Assembly (NCBI GenBank): GCA_014762645.1
Contig: JABURP010000038.1
Location: forward strand, 29,458 to 87,628
Source: Crocinitomicaceae bacterium
Lineage (GTDB): Bacteria; Bacteroidota; Bacteroidia; Flavobacteriales_D; Crocinitomicaceae
Length of the DNA: 58,171 nucleotides
Reading direction: 5' to 3'
The notes below the pieces were generated by a model. That model was given only the letters and a program-made list of their open reading frames with translations. It was not told where the DNA came from and made no database searches. Position numbers and translations under genes: made by a program. The first letter of the stretch is position 1, and every line of letters starts with the position of its first letter. Shown one piece after another: positions 1 to 7,069 of this stretch.

Positions 1-2
1 AA

Positions 3-1163
3 ACACATACCAGTACCCTTACTTCGGTTGATGGTTGTGATTCGATTATTGTGACAACCCTAACGGTCAATCCTACTTACAACCTGAACGAGACGGCCAG
101 TATCTGTCAAGGACAAACCTATACATATCCGGATGGATCAACAGGAACAGTAACCGAAACTCACACCAGTTTACTTGCTTCAGTAGATGGTTGTGACTCA
201 ATTATTGTGACAAATCTTACGGTGAACCCTACTTACAACCTGAACGAGACGGCCAGTATCTGTCAAGGACAAACCTATACATATCCGGATGGATCAACCG
301 GTACAGTTACCGAAACGCATACAAGTGTGTTGACGTCTGTAGATGGATGTGATTCGATTATCGTGACAAATCTTACAGTGAACCCTACTTACAACATGAA
401 CGAGACAGCTAGTATCTGTCAAGGACAAACGTATACATATCCGGATGGTGCAACCGGTACAATTACTGAAACGCATACAAGTGTGTTGACCTCAGTAGAT
501 GGTTGCGATTCGATTATTGTGACAAATCTTACGGTGAACCCTACTTACAACATGAATGAAACAGTCAGTATTTGTCAGGGAGAGACGTACACTTATCCAG
601 ATGGATCAACTGGAACAGTATCTGAAGTTCACACCAGTTTATTAACATCCGTTGATGGCTGTGACAGTACTATTATTACTACACTAGATGTCATTATTGT
701 GGATAATACAGTTACGGTAAATGGATCCACATTGGAAGCGAATGCTACCGGTGCAACCTATCAATGGGTAGTCTGTGATAATGAACTTGCTGCAATTGAC
801 GGAGCAACGAATCAAACTTTTACTCCTTCGTCAGGTGCCGGTAATTATGCGGTTATTGTTACTGAAGGGTCTTGTGTAGATACATCTGATTGTATTTTGT
901 TGGATCCTACAGGGCTGGAAAATGTAGATCCTTACAACATCTCTATTTATCCGAACCCTACAACTGAAGACCTTCATATTTCATGGAATGGAACAATAAG
1001 CTTTGTTAGGATAACTGATGCAAGAGGAAGATTGCTGTACGAATTGAATGTACAAAACACAAAATCTATCGACATTAACGTAGGTCTATACGAAGATGGC
1101 GTGTATTTTATTCATCTTTATACAGATGATGGAATTGTTGTGAAGGATGTGATAAAACAATAA
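3..1163 (+). CDS. T9SS-exported repeat protein, 3' part (5' end outside window)
   Basis: The reading frame is open to the left edge of the window, so this is only the C-terminal part of a larger protein; the GTG at position 51 is not its real start. Four tandem copies of a 52-residue unit are visible, each with SICQGQTYTYPDG followed by a SVDGCDS element, giving two Cys per unit that could form a disulfide. The last copy is diverged. The final ~75 residues, beginning ISIYPNPT and ending in VIKQ, match a type A T9SS C-terminal sorting domain, so the protein is probably exported through the outer membrane and anchored or released at the surface. Repeats of this sort occur in SprB-like adhesins and other Bacteroidota surface proteins; the ligand cannot be read from the sequence. 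Confidence 0.85.
   Translation, partial: THTSTLTSVDGCDSIIVTTLTVNPTYNLNETASICQGQTYTYPDGSTGTVTETHTSLLASVDGCDSIIVTNLTVNPTYNLNETASICQGQTYTYPDGSTGTVTETHTSVLTSVDGCDSIIVTNLTVNPTYNMNETASICQGQTYTYPDGATGTITETHTSVLTSVDGCDSIIVTNLTVNPTYNMNETVSICQGETYTYPDGSTGTVSEVHTSLLTSVDGCDSTIITTLDVIIVDNTVTVNGSTLEANATGATYQWVVCDNELAAIDGATNQTFTPSSGAGNYAVIVTEGSCVDTSDCILLDPTGLENVDPYNISIYPNPTTEDLHISWNGTISFVRITDARGRLLYELNVQNTKSIDINVGLYEDGVYFIHLYTDDGIVVKDVIKQ
57..680 (+). repeat. Four tandem 156-bp coding repeats
   Basis: Copies begin at about 57, 213, 369 and 525, with exact 156-bp spacing (for example aacctgaacg at 81 and 237). Positions 72-142 and 228-298 are identical over 71 bp. The fourth copy is more diverged. The array probably continues to the left of the window. 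The near identity of neighbouring copies suggests recent duplication or gene conversion. Confidence 0.9.
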
Positions 1164-1208
1164 TAAAGAAGGGATTTGGTTGTAAATACTTTATTGAGCA
1201 GATTTTAC

Positions 1209-1859
1209 TTAACAGCCACAAAGTTCAAGTACAACTACTTTCTTCTTCTTTAATTCTTTAAGAATAGCATATACTTCACGCGTTTGTGGAAGTCCCTCTC
1301 CTGGTGACTGCTCATATAGTTCAGCTAGTTTGTTCAGCTGACTTTGTACGTCTGTATTTTTGGTGAAATGGTACACTTCTAATCGACATCCTATTTCATT
1401 CCCTATCGGATAAGACTTGTGGTAAATTTCTTTACTGATCCAGGAGGTATCTGCTAACACAAGTGGCGTCAGCACCTCTATTCCATAGGCTATGCGGCAC
1501 CAACTATCGAATAATATCACATCTTTCATTTGCTTAGGGTTAAAAGTTTTGGCTGATCCATGCAAGATCTCGTAACTGTGCATGCTGAATGAAGCATTCT
1601 TTGCCAGTATTTCCTGATCTTTAATTTCACCGTAAATTGTAATTTCATCCAGGCTGTAATAATACTTCTCAAAGACGGCCTGAAACTTGTCTGAATCATA
1701 GTAGGATGAATCAAGGTTCTGTCCCCAATACTCAGTGGGTAAATAACCATGGAATCTATCTCCATTATATTCAAAGATTATTTCCATAATACATTCACCA
1801 CCCATACTAAATACAGTATTTGTAAGAAAAATTACCGATAGTAGAACTAGTTTCATCAT
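1209..1859 (-). CDS. Hypothetical secreted protein, 216 aa
   Basis: I do not recognise a family. The N-terminus (MMKLVLLSVIFL) is a short basic stretch followed by a hydrophobic core ending near VFSM, which fits a signal peptide, so the product is probably periplasmic or outer-membrane associated. The rest is a mixed alpha/beta sequence with several Cys residues, including two near the C-terminus (ELCGC). It contains a late Lys-rich segment (ELKKKKVVV). It is convergent with the upstream T9SS repeat gene (45 bp apart) and divergent from the beta-propeller gene that follows. ATG codons at 1859 and 1856 are both possible starts. Confidence 0.65.
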   Translation of the reverse strand: MMKLVLLSVIFLTNTVFSMGGECIMEIIFEYNGDRFHGYLPTEYWGQNLDSSYYDSDKFQAVFEKYYYSLDEITIYGEIKDQEILAKNASFSMHSYEILHGSAKTFNPKQMKDVILFDSWCRIAYGIEVLTPLVLADTSWISKEIYHKSYPIGNEIGCRLEVYHFTKNTDVQSQLNKLAELYEQSPGEGLPQTREVYAILKELKKKKVVVLELCGC

Positions 1860-1985
1860 CTTATCAATAAAGGTAAATCAATAAGAATGTAAAAGTGTAA
1901 TGATGAAAGTGTTAACAACAACACATTTATTATTCGCGACAGTAGGTTTAGCTTTTGAGTGAATTCTCTAATTTTCATTACCGTT

Positions 1986-2010
1986 TGTCAAATCAGCATT
2001 GACAGGCCTG
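1986..2010. promoter_or_regulatory. Inverted repeat TGTCAA-N7-TTGACA overlapping CAGGCCTG
   Basis: In the divergent intergenic region, TGTCAA at 1986-1991 and TTGACA at 1999-2004 form an inverted repeat with a 7-base spacer. It is followed directly by the 8-bp palindrome CAGGCCTG (2003-2010). It lies about 45 bp upstream of the beta-propeller gene start. It could be an operator, but a short inverted repeat of this kind also arises by chance. Confidence 0.25.
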
Positions 2011-2054
2011 TGTTTTGTCCGTATCTTACTGGTTGAATTTCAATTGATTTGAAC

Positions 2055-3461
2055 ATGTATAGATTTGCTCTCATTTTACTTTTTATACCGGTTCCTCTTT
2101 TGGCCCAAGATATTGTCAGGGCTGAACAAATAGCCATTGGCAAAGGCTGCCGTGTTACTCAAATGAAAACCGACAAGGATGATAATTTCTACGTAACGGG
2201 TTATTTAATTGGCAAAGCCGATTTTAATCCATCCGGTAAATCCATGGAGGTTAGTACTAAAAACACACGTGATATATTTATTGCCAAATACAATGCTGAC
2301 AATGAGTTACAGTGGGTAAATCAGGTGCGTCAACGTGAAAAATTTGCCAATACCTGGGCATTTTTAGATGTAGATCCTGCGGGAAATGTTATTGTGGGAG
2401 GGTCATTTGAAAAGGGGTTACTTATCGGTGAAGAAGAAGATCAACAAATTGCCACTTTTGGACGGGAAGACATTTACATATTAAAGATGAGTCCTGCCGG
2501 ACAAACCTTGTGGTGGAAGCATGTTGGCGGATTACACATGGATATTGTCAGTGCCGTAAAAACCAATTCGAAGGGAGACATATTCGTAACTGGGCAGTTT
2601 TCAGGTCCGGTAGATTTTGATCCCGGGAAAGGCAAGTCAATACTTCAGGCTGAATCGCAAAACGTATTCGTGGCTAAATACACAGCTGACGGGCAATTCG
2701 GGTGGGTTCGACACATTTCTGAAAGCAATAACCAACCTGGTACGGCACCACAAATTATTATTGATCAGCAAGATCAAATTTATATCGCTGGACAGTTCAA
2801 CAACAATCCCAATTTTGATGCCGACAAAGGAAAATATGAGTTTAGATCGGCAGGAATAAATCCGCACCTATACCTGGCTAAATATAATGAAGAGAGTGAT
2901 TTACAGTGGGCCCGAAGATTGAATATCGAAGGACGGCCGAAAGGCTCTTCGGTCAGCGCAATCAATATATCAGAAAATGGTAACATCTACCTAACTGGAA
3001 GGGTTCTGCAACTCACTATTGATGAAAAAATGGACCCGGATCATCAGCCTATGAACGCTTATGCCTGCTGTTTTAATCAAAAAGGCGAACAACTTTGGGG
3101 AACGATAATGAGTTCTGAAGCTCAAAGTTTTTCCAATGCAATATGTGTAAACGGAAACAATGATATCATCCTGGCAGGAGGCTTTGAAGGCTTTTTCAAC
3201 CTGGAGAATGGCCAGCAAATGGTGAGCAATGGTGTGGATGCCGTTTTGATTAAGTTAGACAAAAATGGAAAAGTCACGACAGCCGTACAAGTGAGTGGTG
3301 ATGGTGAACAAGGATTTGAGTGTCTTGCACAAAGAAATGATGGAAAACTACTTGCTGTAGGCACATTCAACCTTCATTCTGATATCTACACCCTTAAAAA
3401 GCTACGAACCTATAAGGATGAGATCGATAGTAATTTTCCTTTGGCCGTTATCGTAGATTAA
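2055..3461 (+). CDS. Secreted SBBP-type beta-propeller protein
   Basis: The protein has a clear signal peptide (MYRFALILLFIPVPLLAQ) and then repeated ~50-60 residue units with the pattern D-x-x-x-N-x-Y-V-T-G followed by F-I-A-K-Y-x-x-D-x-x-x-x-W. Examples are DDNFYVTGYLIGKADF with IFIAKYNADNELQW, and GDIFVTGQFSGPVDFDPG with VFVAKYTADGQFGW. This is the SBBP (seven-bladed beta-propeller) repeat pattern common in Bacteroidota secreted proteins. No T9SS sorting tail is visible. I chose ATG at 2055; an in-frame TTG at 2049 adds only two residues. It probably has a binding or structural role; there is no evidence of an active site. Confidence 0.8.
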   Translation: MYRFALILLFIPVPLLAQDIVRAEQIAIGKGCRVTQMKTDKDDNFYVTGYLIGKADFNPSGKSMEVSTKNTRDIFIAKYNADNELQWVNQVRQREKFANTWAFLDVDPAGNVIVGGSFEKGLLIGEEEDQQIATFGREDIYILKMSPAGQTLWWKHVGGLHMDIVSAVKTNSKGDIFVTGQFSGPVDFDPGKGKSILQAESQNVFVAKYTADGQFGWVRHISESNNQPGTAPQIIIDQQDQIYIAGQFNNNPNFDADKGKYEFRSAGINPHLYLAKYNEESDLQWARRLNIEGRPKGSSVSAINISENGNIYLTGRVLQLTIDEKMDPDHQPMNAYACCFNQKGEQLWGTIMSSEAQSFSNAICVNGNNDIILAGGFEGFFNLENGQQMVSNGVDAVLIKLDKNGKVTTAVQVSGDGEQGFECLAQRNDGKLLAVGTFNLHSDIYTLKKLRTYKDEIDSNFPLAVIVD

Positions 3462-3474
3462 GCAGTGCGATTGA

Positions 3475-4080
3475 TTAGATTGTCTTCAACCAACCCGTAA
3501 GACTTTTACGTTGAATTTTGGACGTCAGCACTTCGTGCTCCAGTTCGCTTGAGAAGAAGACAACTCTTCCGGGAACAGGTTCAATGCAATGTTTCGAATC
3601 TGTATAAATCACCAACTCCCCACCATCACCGGGGTTCCAGGAATCATTAAGATAGATTACCAGGGAAAATTTTCGTTGATCACTACTGGTAAACTGGTCT
3701 TTGTGCCTCTTGTAAAATGAACCGGGTTCATAAACGGCATAATGAAATTCATAAGAATCTATTCCTGCGAAACACGTACGATTTAGGTAGGCCACAAATT
3801 CATCCAGTCGTTTAAAAAAGCTTTGTTCCACAAGCACGGCGCTCTCTTTACTCAACCATAAAATTTGATCACTCCTAATATCTGAAACTCTGGTGAGATT
3901 AAATTGGTCACCAATACCAGCTGGTTGAAACCTGTCCGCTTCGTAGCGTTTCATTAAGGCTTCACGCAAAGACACAACCTCAAGCGCTGAAAACAAGTTA
4001 TCTACACTACCAAAACCATAATTCAAAAGGTTCTGGATCATTTCTTCGAAAACTGCCGTTTGTTCTTCTACTACCTGCAT
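3475..4080 (-). CDS. 2-oxoglutarate/Fe(II)-dependent oxygenase (prolyl 4-hydroxylase-like)
   Basis: The C-terminal half has the double-stranded beta-helix dioxygenase pattern. RHKD gives the iron ligands H126 and D128 (HxD), GGEL follows at 153-156, the distal His is H182 (ELEHEV), and R191 (QRKSL) is in the place of the 2-oxoglutarate-binding basic residue. This combination is typical of SM-20/prolyl 4-hydroxylase-like enzymes acting on proteins or small molecules in the cytoplasm. No signal peptide is seen. Its stop lies 13 bp from the convergent beta-propeller gene. The substrate cannot be predicted. The upstream region carries a double GAATTCTG motif shared with the gene at 5250-5600. Confidence 0.8.
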   Translation of the reverse strand: MQVVEEQTAVFEEMIQNLLNYGFGSVDNLFSALEVVSLREALMKRYEADRFQPAGIGDQFNLTRVSDIRSDQILWLSKESAVLVEQSFFKRLDEFVAYLNRTCFAGIDSYEFHYAVYEPGSFYKRHKDQFTSSDQRKFSLVIYLNDSWNPGDGGELVIYTDSKHCIEPVPGRVVFFSSELEHEVLTSKIQRKSLTGWLKTI

Positions 4081-4111
4081 GTGTTAATTTCTGCAGATAA
4101 AAGTACACCGT

Positions 4112-4133
4112 GAATTCTGTAGGAATTCTGAAG
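4112..4133 (-). promoter_or_regulatory. Double GAATTCTG motif upstream of oxygenase gene
   Basis: On the plus strand this reads GAATTCTG-TAG-GAATTCTG-AAG, a direct repeat 32 bp upstream of the oxygenase ATG. A closely similar arrangement (GAATCTG-TAGA-GAATCTG-AAG) lies at 5641-5661 upstream of another minus-strand gene. The match in repeat, spacing and flank suggests a shared regulatory site or promoter element. No regulator is identified. Confidence 0.35.
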
Positions 4134-4271
4134 CAAATCAACCGTATGGTCTGCTCCTTATAAGAGTTAATAAGAGAATTGCTTTGGAACATTAACAACT
4201 TAAACAGATACGGCTGCATTACGTTGATTACGTGATTATTATTCTCATTCAATTAAATAATTGAATCAACT

Positions 4272-4311
4272 AAAAAAGCACCTGAGTTATCTATAATAAC
4301 TTCAAGTGCTT
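4272..4311 (-). terminator. Rho-independent terminator of the cold-shock gene
   Basis: Read on the minus strand, a hairpin with arms AAGCACTTGAAGTTAT and ATAACTCAGGTGCTT (one bulge and one mismatch) is followed by a run of T. It lies 32 bp beyond the stop of the cold-shock-domain gene. Confidence 0.75.
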
Positions 4312-4342
4312 CATACATTGTAATATGTTTGCCAGGAAGGAC

Positions 4343-4786
4343 CTAAGCGATTTTCTTCACCTTTACCGCGGCCATACCTTTTTGTCCGGGTTCAAGTTCA
4401 AACTCAACTTTATCTCCTTCTGTAATTGGTTCACGACAATTATTCATGTGCACAAAGAATGACTCTTGTGAACTTTTGTCCTTAATAAAACCGTAAGCTT
4501 TATCGTGATTAAAGAAAGTAACTTTTCCTTGATGGATCGGATCTTCTTCTACCCTGTCTTCTTTTTTAGGAATACCTAACTCAATGTTTTCAGCTTTTAC
4601 TTCTGTTTTCTTCTTTTCGTCAGGAGGAGTATCAACGATTACTCCATTTTCATCTACATAAGCGATCATGTCGTCGAGGTCACCACCTTTATCTTGTGAC
4701 TTTCGTGCTTCTTTTCTCGCTAATTTTTCCTTTTTCTTTTGGGCCTTCTTTTTTTCTTTTTCTTTTTTACTAAAACTGTCTGCCAT
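4343..4786 (-). CDS. Cold-shock-domain protein with lysine-rich N-terminal extension
   Basis: Residues 86-147 are a complete cold-shock (OB-fold) domain with RNP1-like KAYGFIKD (96-103) and RNP2-like SFFVHM (109-114), which bind single-stranded RNA or DNA. The domain is preceded by ~85 residues absent from classic ~67-residue CspA. The first 33 are extremely Lys/Glu-rich (SKKEKEKKKAQKKKEK) and are probably a disordered or helical nucleic-acid-binding tail. The next stretch is acidic. A CSD with a basic N-terminal tail is known in Bacteroidota. The protein is probably cytoplasmic, an RNA chaperone. It is monocistronic with its own terminator. The 180-bp leader contains the 12-bp palindrome TTAGAATTCTAA at 4874-4885. 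Confidence 0.85.
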   Translation of the reverse strand: MADSFSKKEKEKKKAQKKKEKLARKEARKSQDKGGDLDDMIAYVDENGVIVDTPPDEKKKTEVKAENIELGIPKKEDRVEEDPIHQGKVTFFNHDKAYGFIKDKSSQESFFVHMNNCREPITEGDKVEFELEPGQKGMAAVKVKKIA

Positions 4787-4968
4787 AAATTTATATTCGT
4801 AATTATCTATTGAAGATTTCCAGTGATTTAAATAGAATATATCCTCCGAAACACTTCAATAAGCAGGACAGAATTAGAATTCTAACTCAAATATGATTTT
4901 ACTTAATAGGTGCTACAAAGCTACGGGTAATCTCTGAGAAATGCCATTGTTATTGAAAATTAATCCGT

Positions 4969-5223
4969 TTACCTGGCTTGTTTCATCACTAAATCTCTTT
5001 TTGGAAAGGTGAGATCACTCAAGATTAACTCGTCTTTGTCACCGACAGAAACAACAAAGTAGCGCACCTTAAATAGAGTTCCGACATACGTATTATTTCT
5101 CAGGTCATATTCATAAACCAAAGAGTTGTTCGCTTTTTTAAAGCAATACCTTTTACCATTTTCATCTTCAAAGCAATACTGCTCCTTAATGTATCCGGAA
5201 TAATACATATTTACCTCTTTCAT
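4969..5223 (-). CDS. Hypothetical protein, 84 aa
   Basis: This is a small protein of unrecognised family, without signal peptide or membrane segment. It is rich in Tyr and charged residues, and the middle (FEDENGKRYCFKKANNSLVY) reads like a short beta-strand-rich domain. An ATG start at 5223 is present. It is 26 bp downstream of the acidic protein gene at 5250-5600 on the same strand, so the two are probably co-transcribed. The intergenic stretch 4787-4968 after it is the leader of the cold-shock gene. Confidence 0.6.
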   Translation of the reverse strand: MKEVNMYYSGYIKEQYCFEDENGKRYCFKKANNSLVYEYDLRNNTYVGTLFKVRYFVVSVGDKDELILSDLTFPKRDLVMKQAR

Positions 5224-5249
5224 AAGGTTAATTTTGGTGGTGTTAAGTA

Positions 5250-5600
5250 CTAATCTTCTAAATCATCTGTGTCCTCATCAAATGAGTCATCCGCGATATT
5301 ATCATGATCGATAGATGAATCATCATAAGACTCCACATCAGCTACATCTTCTCCAACATCCTCTGCATCAACTATCTCAGCCTGAATTGAATTTCTTCTT
5401 TCCGACATCAATAGTGAATCAATATTAACCAGGTAATAGTAATCATCTGTATCAAGTGCTACAGCATTATACGTATTACCATCACGCGGATCTTTAAATT
5501 GCGTAATAAAAGAATCAAATCCATTTTGATAAGTAGCCATCAAGAGCTTTTTTAGCTCGTTGTTTAGGTTTTGGTACTTTATGATCTTTTTAAGTTTCAT
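5250..5600 (-). CDS. Hypothetical protein with acidic C-terminal tail
   Basis: I chose the ATG at 5600 (MKLKKIIKYQNL); the frame extends to a GTG at 5621. Unknown family, 116 residues. The N-terminal ~65 residues are mixed, with a basic amphipathic start and an aromatic segment (DTDDYYYLVNID). The last ~50 residues are dominated by Asp and Glu (DDSSIDHDNIADD onward). No signal peptide. An acidic tail of this type can mediate protein contacts or mimic nucleic acid, but nothing shows which. It probably forms a two-gene unit with the 84-residue protein downstream. A double GAATCTG motif lies 40 bp upstream. Confidence 0.6.
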   Translation of the reverse strand: MKLKKIIKYQNLNNELKKLLMATYQNGFDSFITQFKDPRDGNTYNAVALDTDDYYYLVNIDSLLMSERRNSIQAEIVDAEDVGEDVADVESYDDSSIDHDNIADDSFDEDTDDLED

Positions 5601-5640
5601 GGTACTAATAATTTGCTTCACTGGAACAAATTTATAGCAT

Positions 5641-5661
5641 GAATCTGTAGAGAATCTGAAG
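5641..5661 (-). promoter_or_regulatory. Double GAATCTG motif upstream of acidic protein gene
   Basis: The plus strand reads GAATCTG-TAGA-GAATCTG-AAG, 40 bp upstream of the ATG at 5600. It resembles the motif at 4112-4133 except for single-base insertions and deletions. It also sits in the divergent region shared with the adenylate cyclase gene, so it could act on either side. Confidence 0.35.
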
Positions 5662-5739
5662 AAATTCTATATTTATTTTATTGCTAATATTTGTCAACAT
5701 CATCTTTCCTCATGTTATAATTTTCACTATTTTCAGGCT

Positions 5740-7026
5740 ATGAAGACAGGCATGATTAAACTCTTCCATACCGGTTTACTGGTATTCTCACTGGTGTGTA
5801 GTACAATTGCCTTTAATCAGTCTTCATACGATCTGTTTAAAGAAGGTAAATCATTGCGTGCCGAAGGAAAAAAGAACAAGGCCATCCGGAAATTTGAAGA
5901 TGCCTTAATAAAAGCTGAGAACGAGAGAAACAGAGAAATGCAGATGAGTTGCCACATTGAGTTGGCCGAGCTCAAAGACAATGTCATTAATTACAAAGAA
6001 GCATTGGATCATTACAAGGCATTTACAGATCTGTACAAAAAACAAATGTCTGACAAGAATAAAGAATTGACAGATTCTGTTGTAAACCTTGAAACTGAAG
6101 TAGAAGAAAATCTGGAGCAGATACAACAAAAAGAGCAGGCCATTGATTCATTGACCACTGAGCAACTGCAATCCCAATTATCTATAAAAGACCTTGAGCT
6201 TGACAATCAGGCCAAAAAAATTGAAATTCAAGATTCCCGAAACCGAAGAAACATCCTGATCTGGGCCATAGTATTTATAATTGTTGTTCTTGGATTTTTT
6301 GGACTTGAATACACGCGCAAAAGGAAAACAAACAAAGCGCTGCGAACAAAAAACTACCAGATAGCGAAGGAGAAGGAGAAATCAGAAGAACTCCTGTTAA
6401 ATATCTTACCCCAGGTCGTTGCAGATGAGTTAAAGAAACGTGGCAAGACGACACCACATAAATTTGATGTTGCTACTGTTATGTTTACAGATTTTAAAGG
6501 CTTCACGAAGTTTTCAGAAAGACATACACCAGAAGAGTTAGTCAACAAGATCGATCAGTATTTTAGTACGTTTGACAAGATCATGACAAAACATGGTGTT
6601 GAAAAAATCAAAACAATCGGAGACGCATATTTATGTGTGAGCGGTATTCCAGAAAGCCATCCTGATCACGTGAAGAACATGATCAATGCAGCTTTTGAAA
6701 TCCGTGACTATGTAGAATCTACCTTTTCTGAAGAGAAAGAATCGGCCCTACAAATGCGTATTGGCATTCATACAGGCCCACTTGTCGCAGGAGTTGTTGG
6801 CTCACGCAAATTTGCCTATGACATTTGGGGAGACACAGTAAATGTAGCGGCCCGAATGGAACAGTCAGGTGAAGCTGGTCAAATCAATGTTTCAGAGACT
6901 ACCTATAATGCCGTCAAAGATGACTTTGTGTTTGAGTATCGCGGTGAGGTAGATGCCAAAAACAAAGGAAAGATGAAGATGTACTTTGTCAAAGAAAAGG
7001 TCGCAAAAAAAGCCGAACCCGTTTAA
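5740..7026 (+). CDS. Membrane-bound class III adenylate cyclase with helical sensor region
   Basis: This probable adenylate cyclase makes cAMP from ATP. An N-terminal signal sequence (to about residue 25) is followed by a predicted periplasmic TPR-like and coiled-coil region (28-168). One transmembrane helix follows at 171-189 (NILIWAIVFIIVVLGFFGL), then a short coiled linker (NILPQVVADEL) and the catalytic domain (~243-417). Catalytic residues look complete: metal Asp D251 (FTDFKGF) and D295 (IGDAY), adenine-specifying K291 and D361, and transition-state N368 and R372 (VNVAARME). The K/D pair argues for ATP rather than GTP. The layout suggests a periplasmic signal is relayed to the cyclase. 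It stands alone, divergent from the acidic protein gene. Confidence 0.88.
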   Translation: MKTGMIKLFHTGLLVFSLVCSTIAFNQSSYDLFKEGKSLRAEGKKNKAIRKFEDALIKAENERNREMQMSCHIELAELKDNVINYKEALDHYKAFTDLYKKQMSDKNKELTDSVVNLETEVEENLEQIQQKEQAIDSLTTEQLQSQLSIKDLELDNQAKKIEIQDSRNRRNILIWAIVFIIVVLGFFGLEYTRKRKTNKALRTKNYQIAKEKEKSEELLLNILPQVVADELKKRGKTTPHKFDVATVMFTDFKGFTKFSERHTPEELVNKIDQYFSTFDKIMTKHGVEKIKTIGDAYLCVSGIPESHPDHVKNMINAAFEIRDYVESTFSEEKESALQMRIGIHTGPLVAGVVGSRKFAYDIWGDTVNVAARMEQSGEAGQINVSETTYNAVKDDFVFEYRGEVDAKNKGKMKMYFVKEKVAKKAEPV

Positions 7027-7069
7027 AGGCTCGACTTTTCCCCATGAAAAAATAAAATTATTTGATCAA

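Noticed and set aside
57-680. Tandem repeats as a CRISPR array
   Set aside because: The 156-bp unit is coding throughout, has no short repeat with unique spacers, and the protein reads as a repeated domain.
4007-4252. 81-residue frame on the minus strand upstream of the oxygenase
   Set aside because: It runs into the oxygenase gene in another frame, has no family resemblance and covers the GAATTCTG motif region.
7027-7069. Possible terminator between the cyclase and DUF2330 genes
   Set aside because: No convincing hairpin with a T run in the 43-bp convergent gap.
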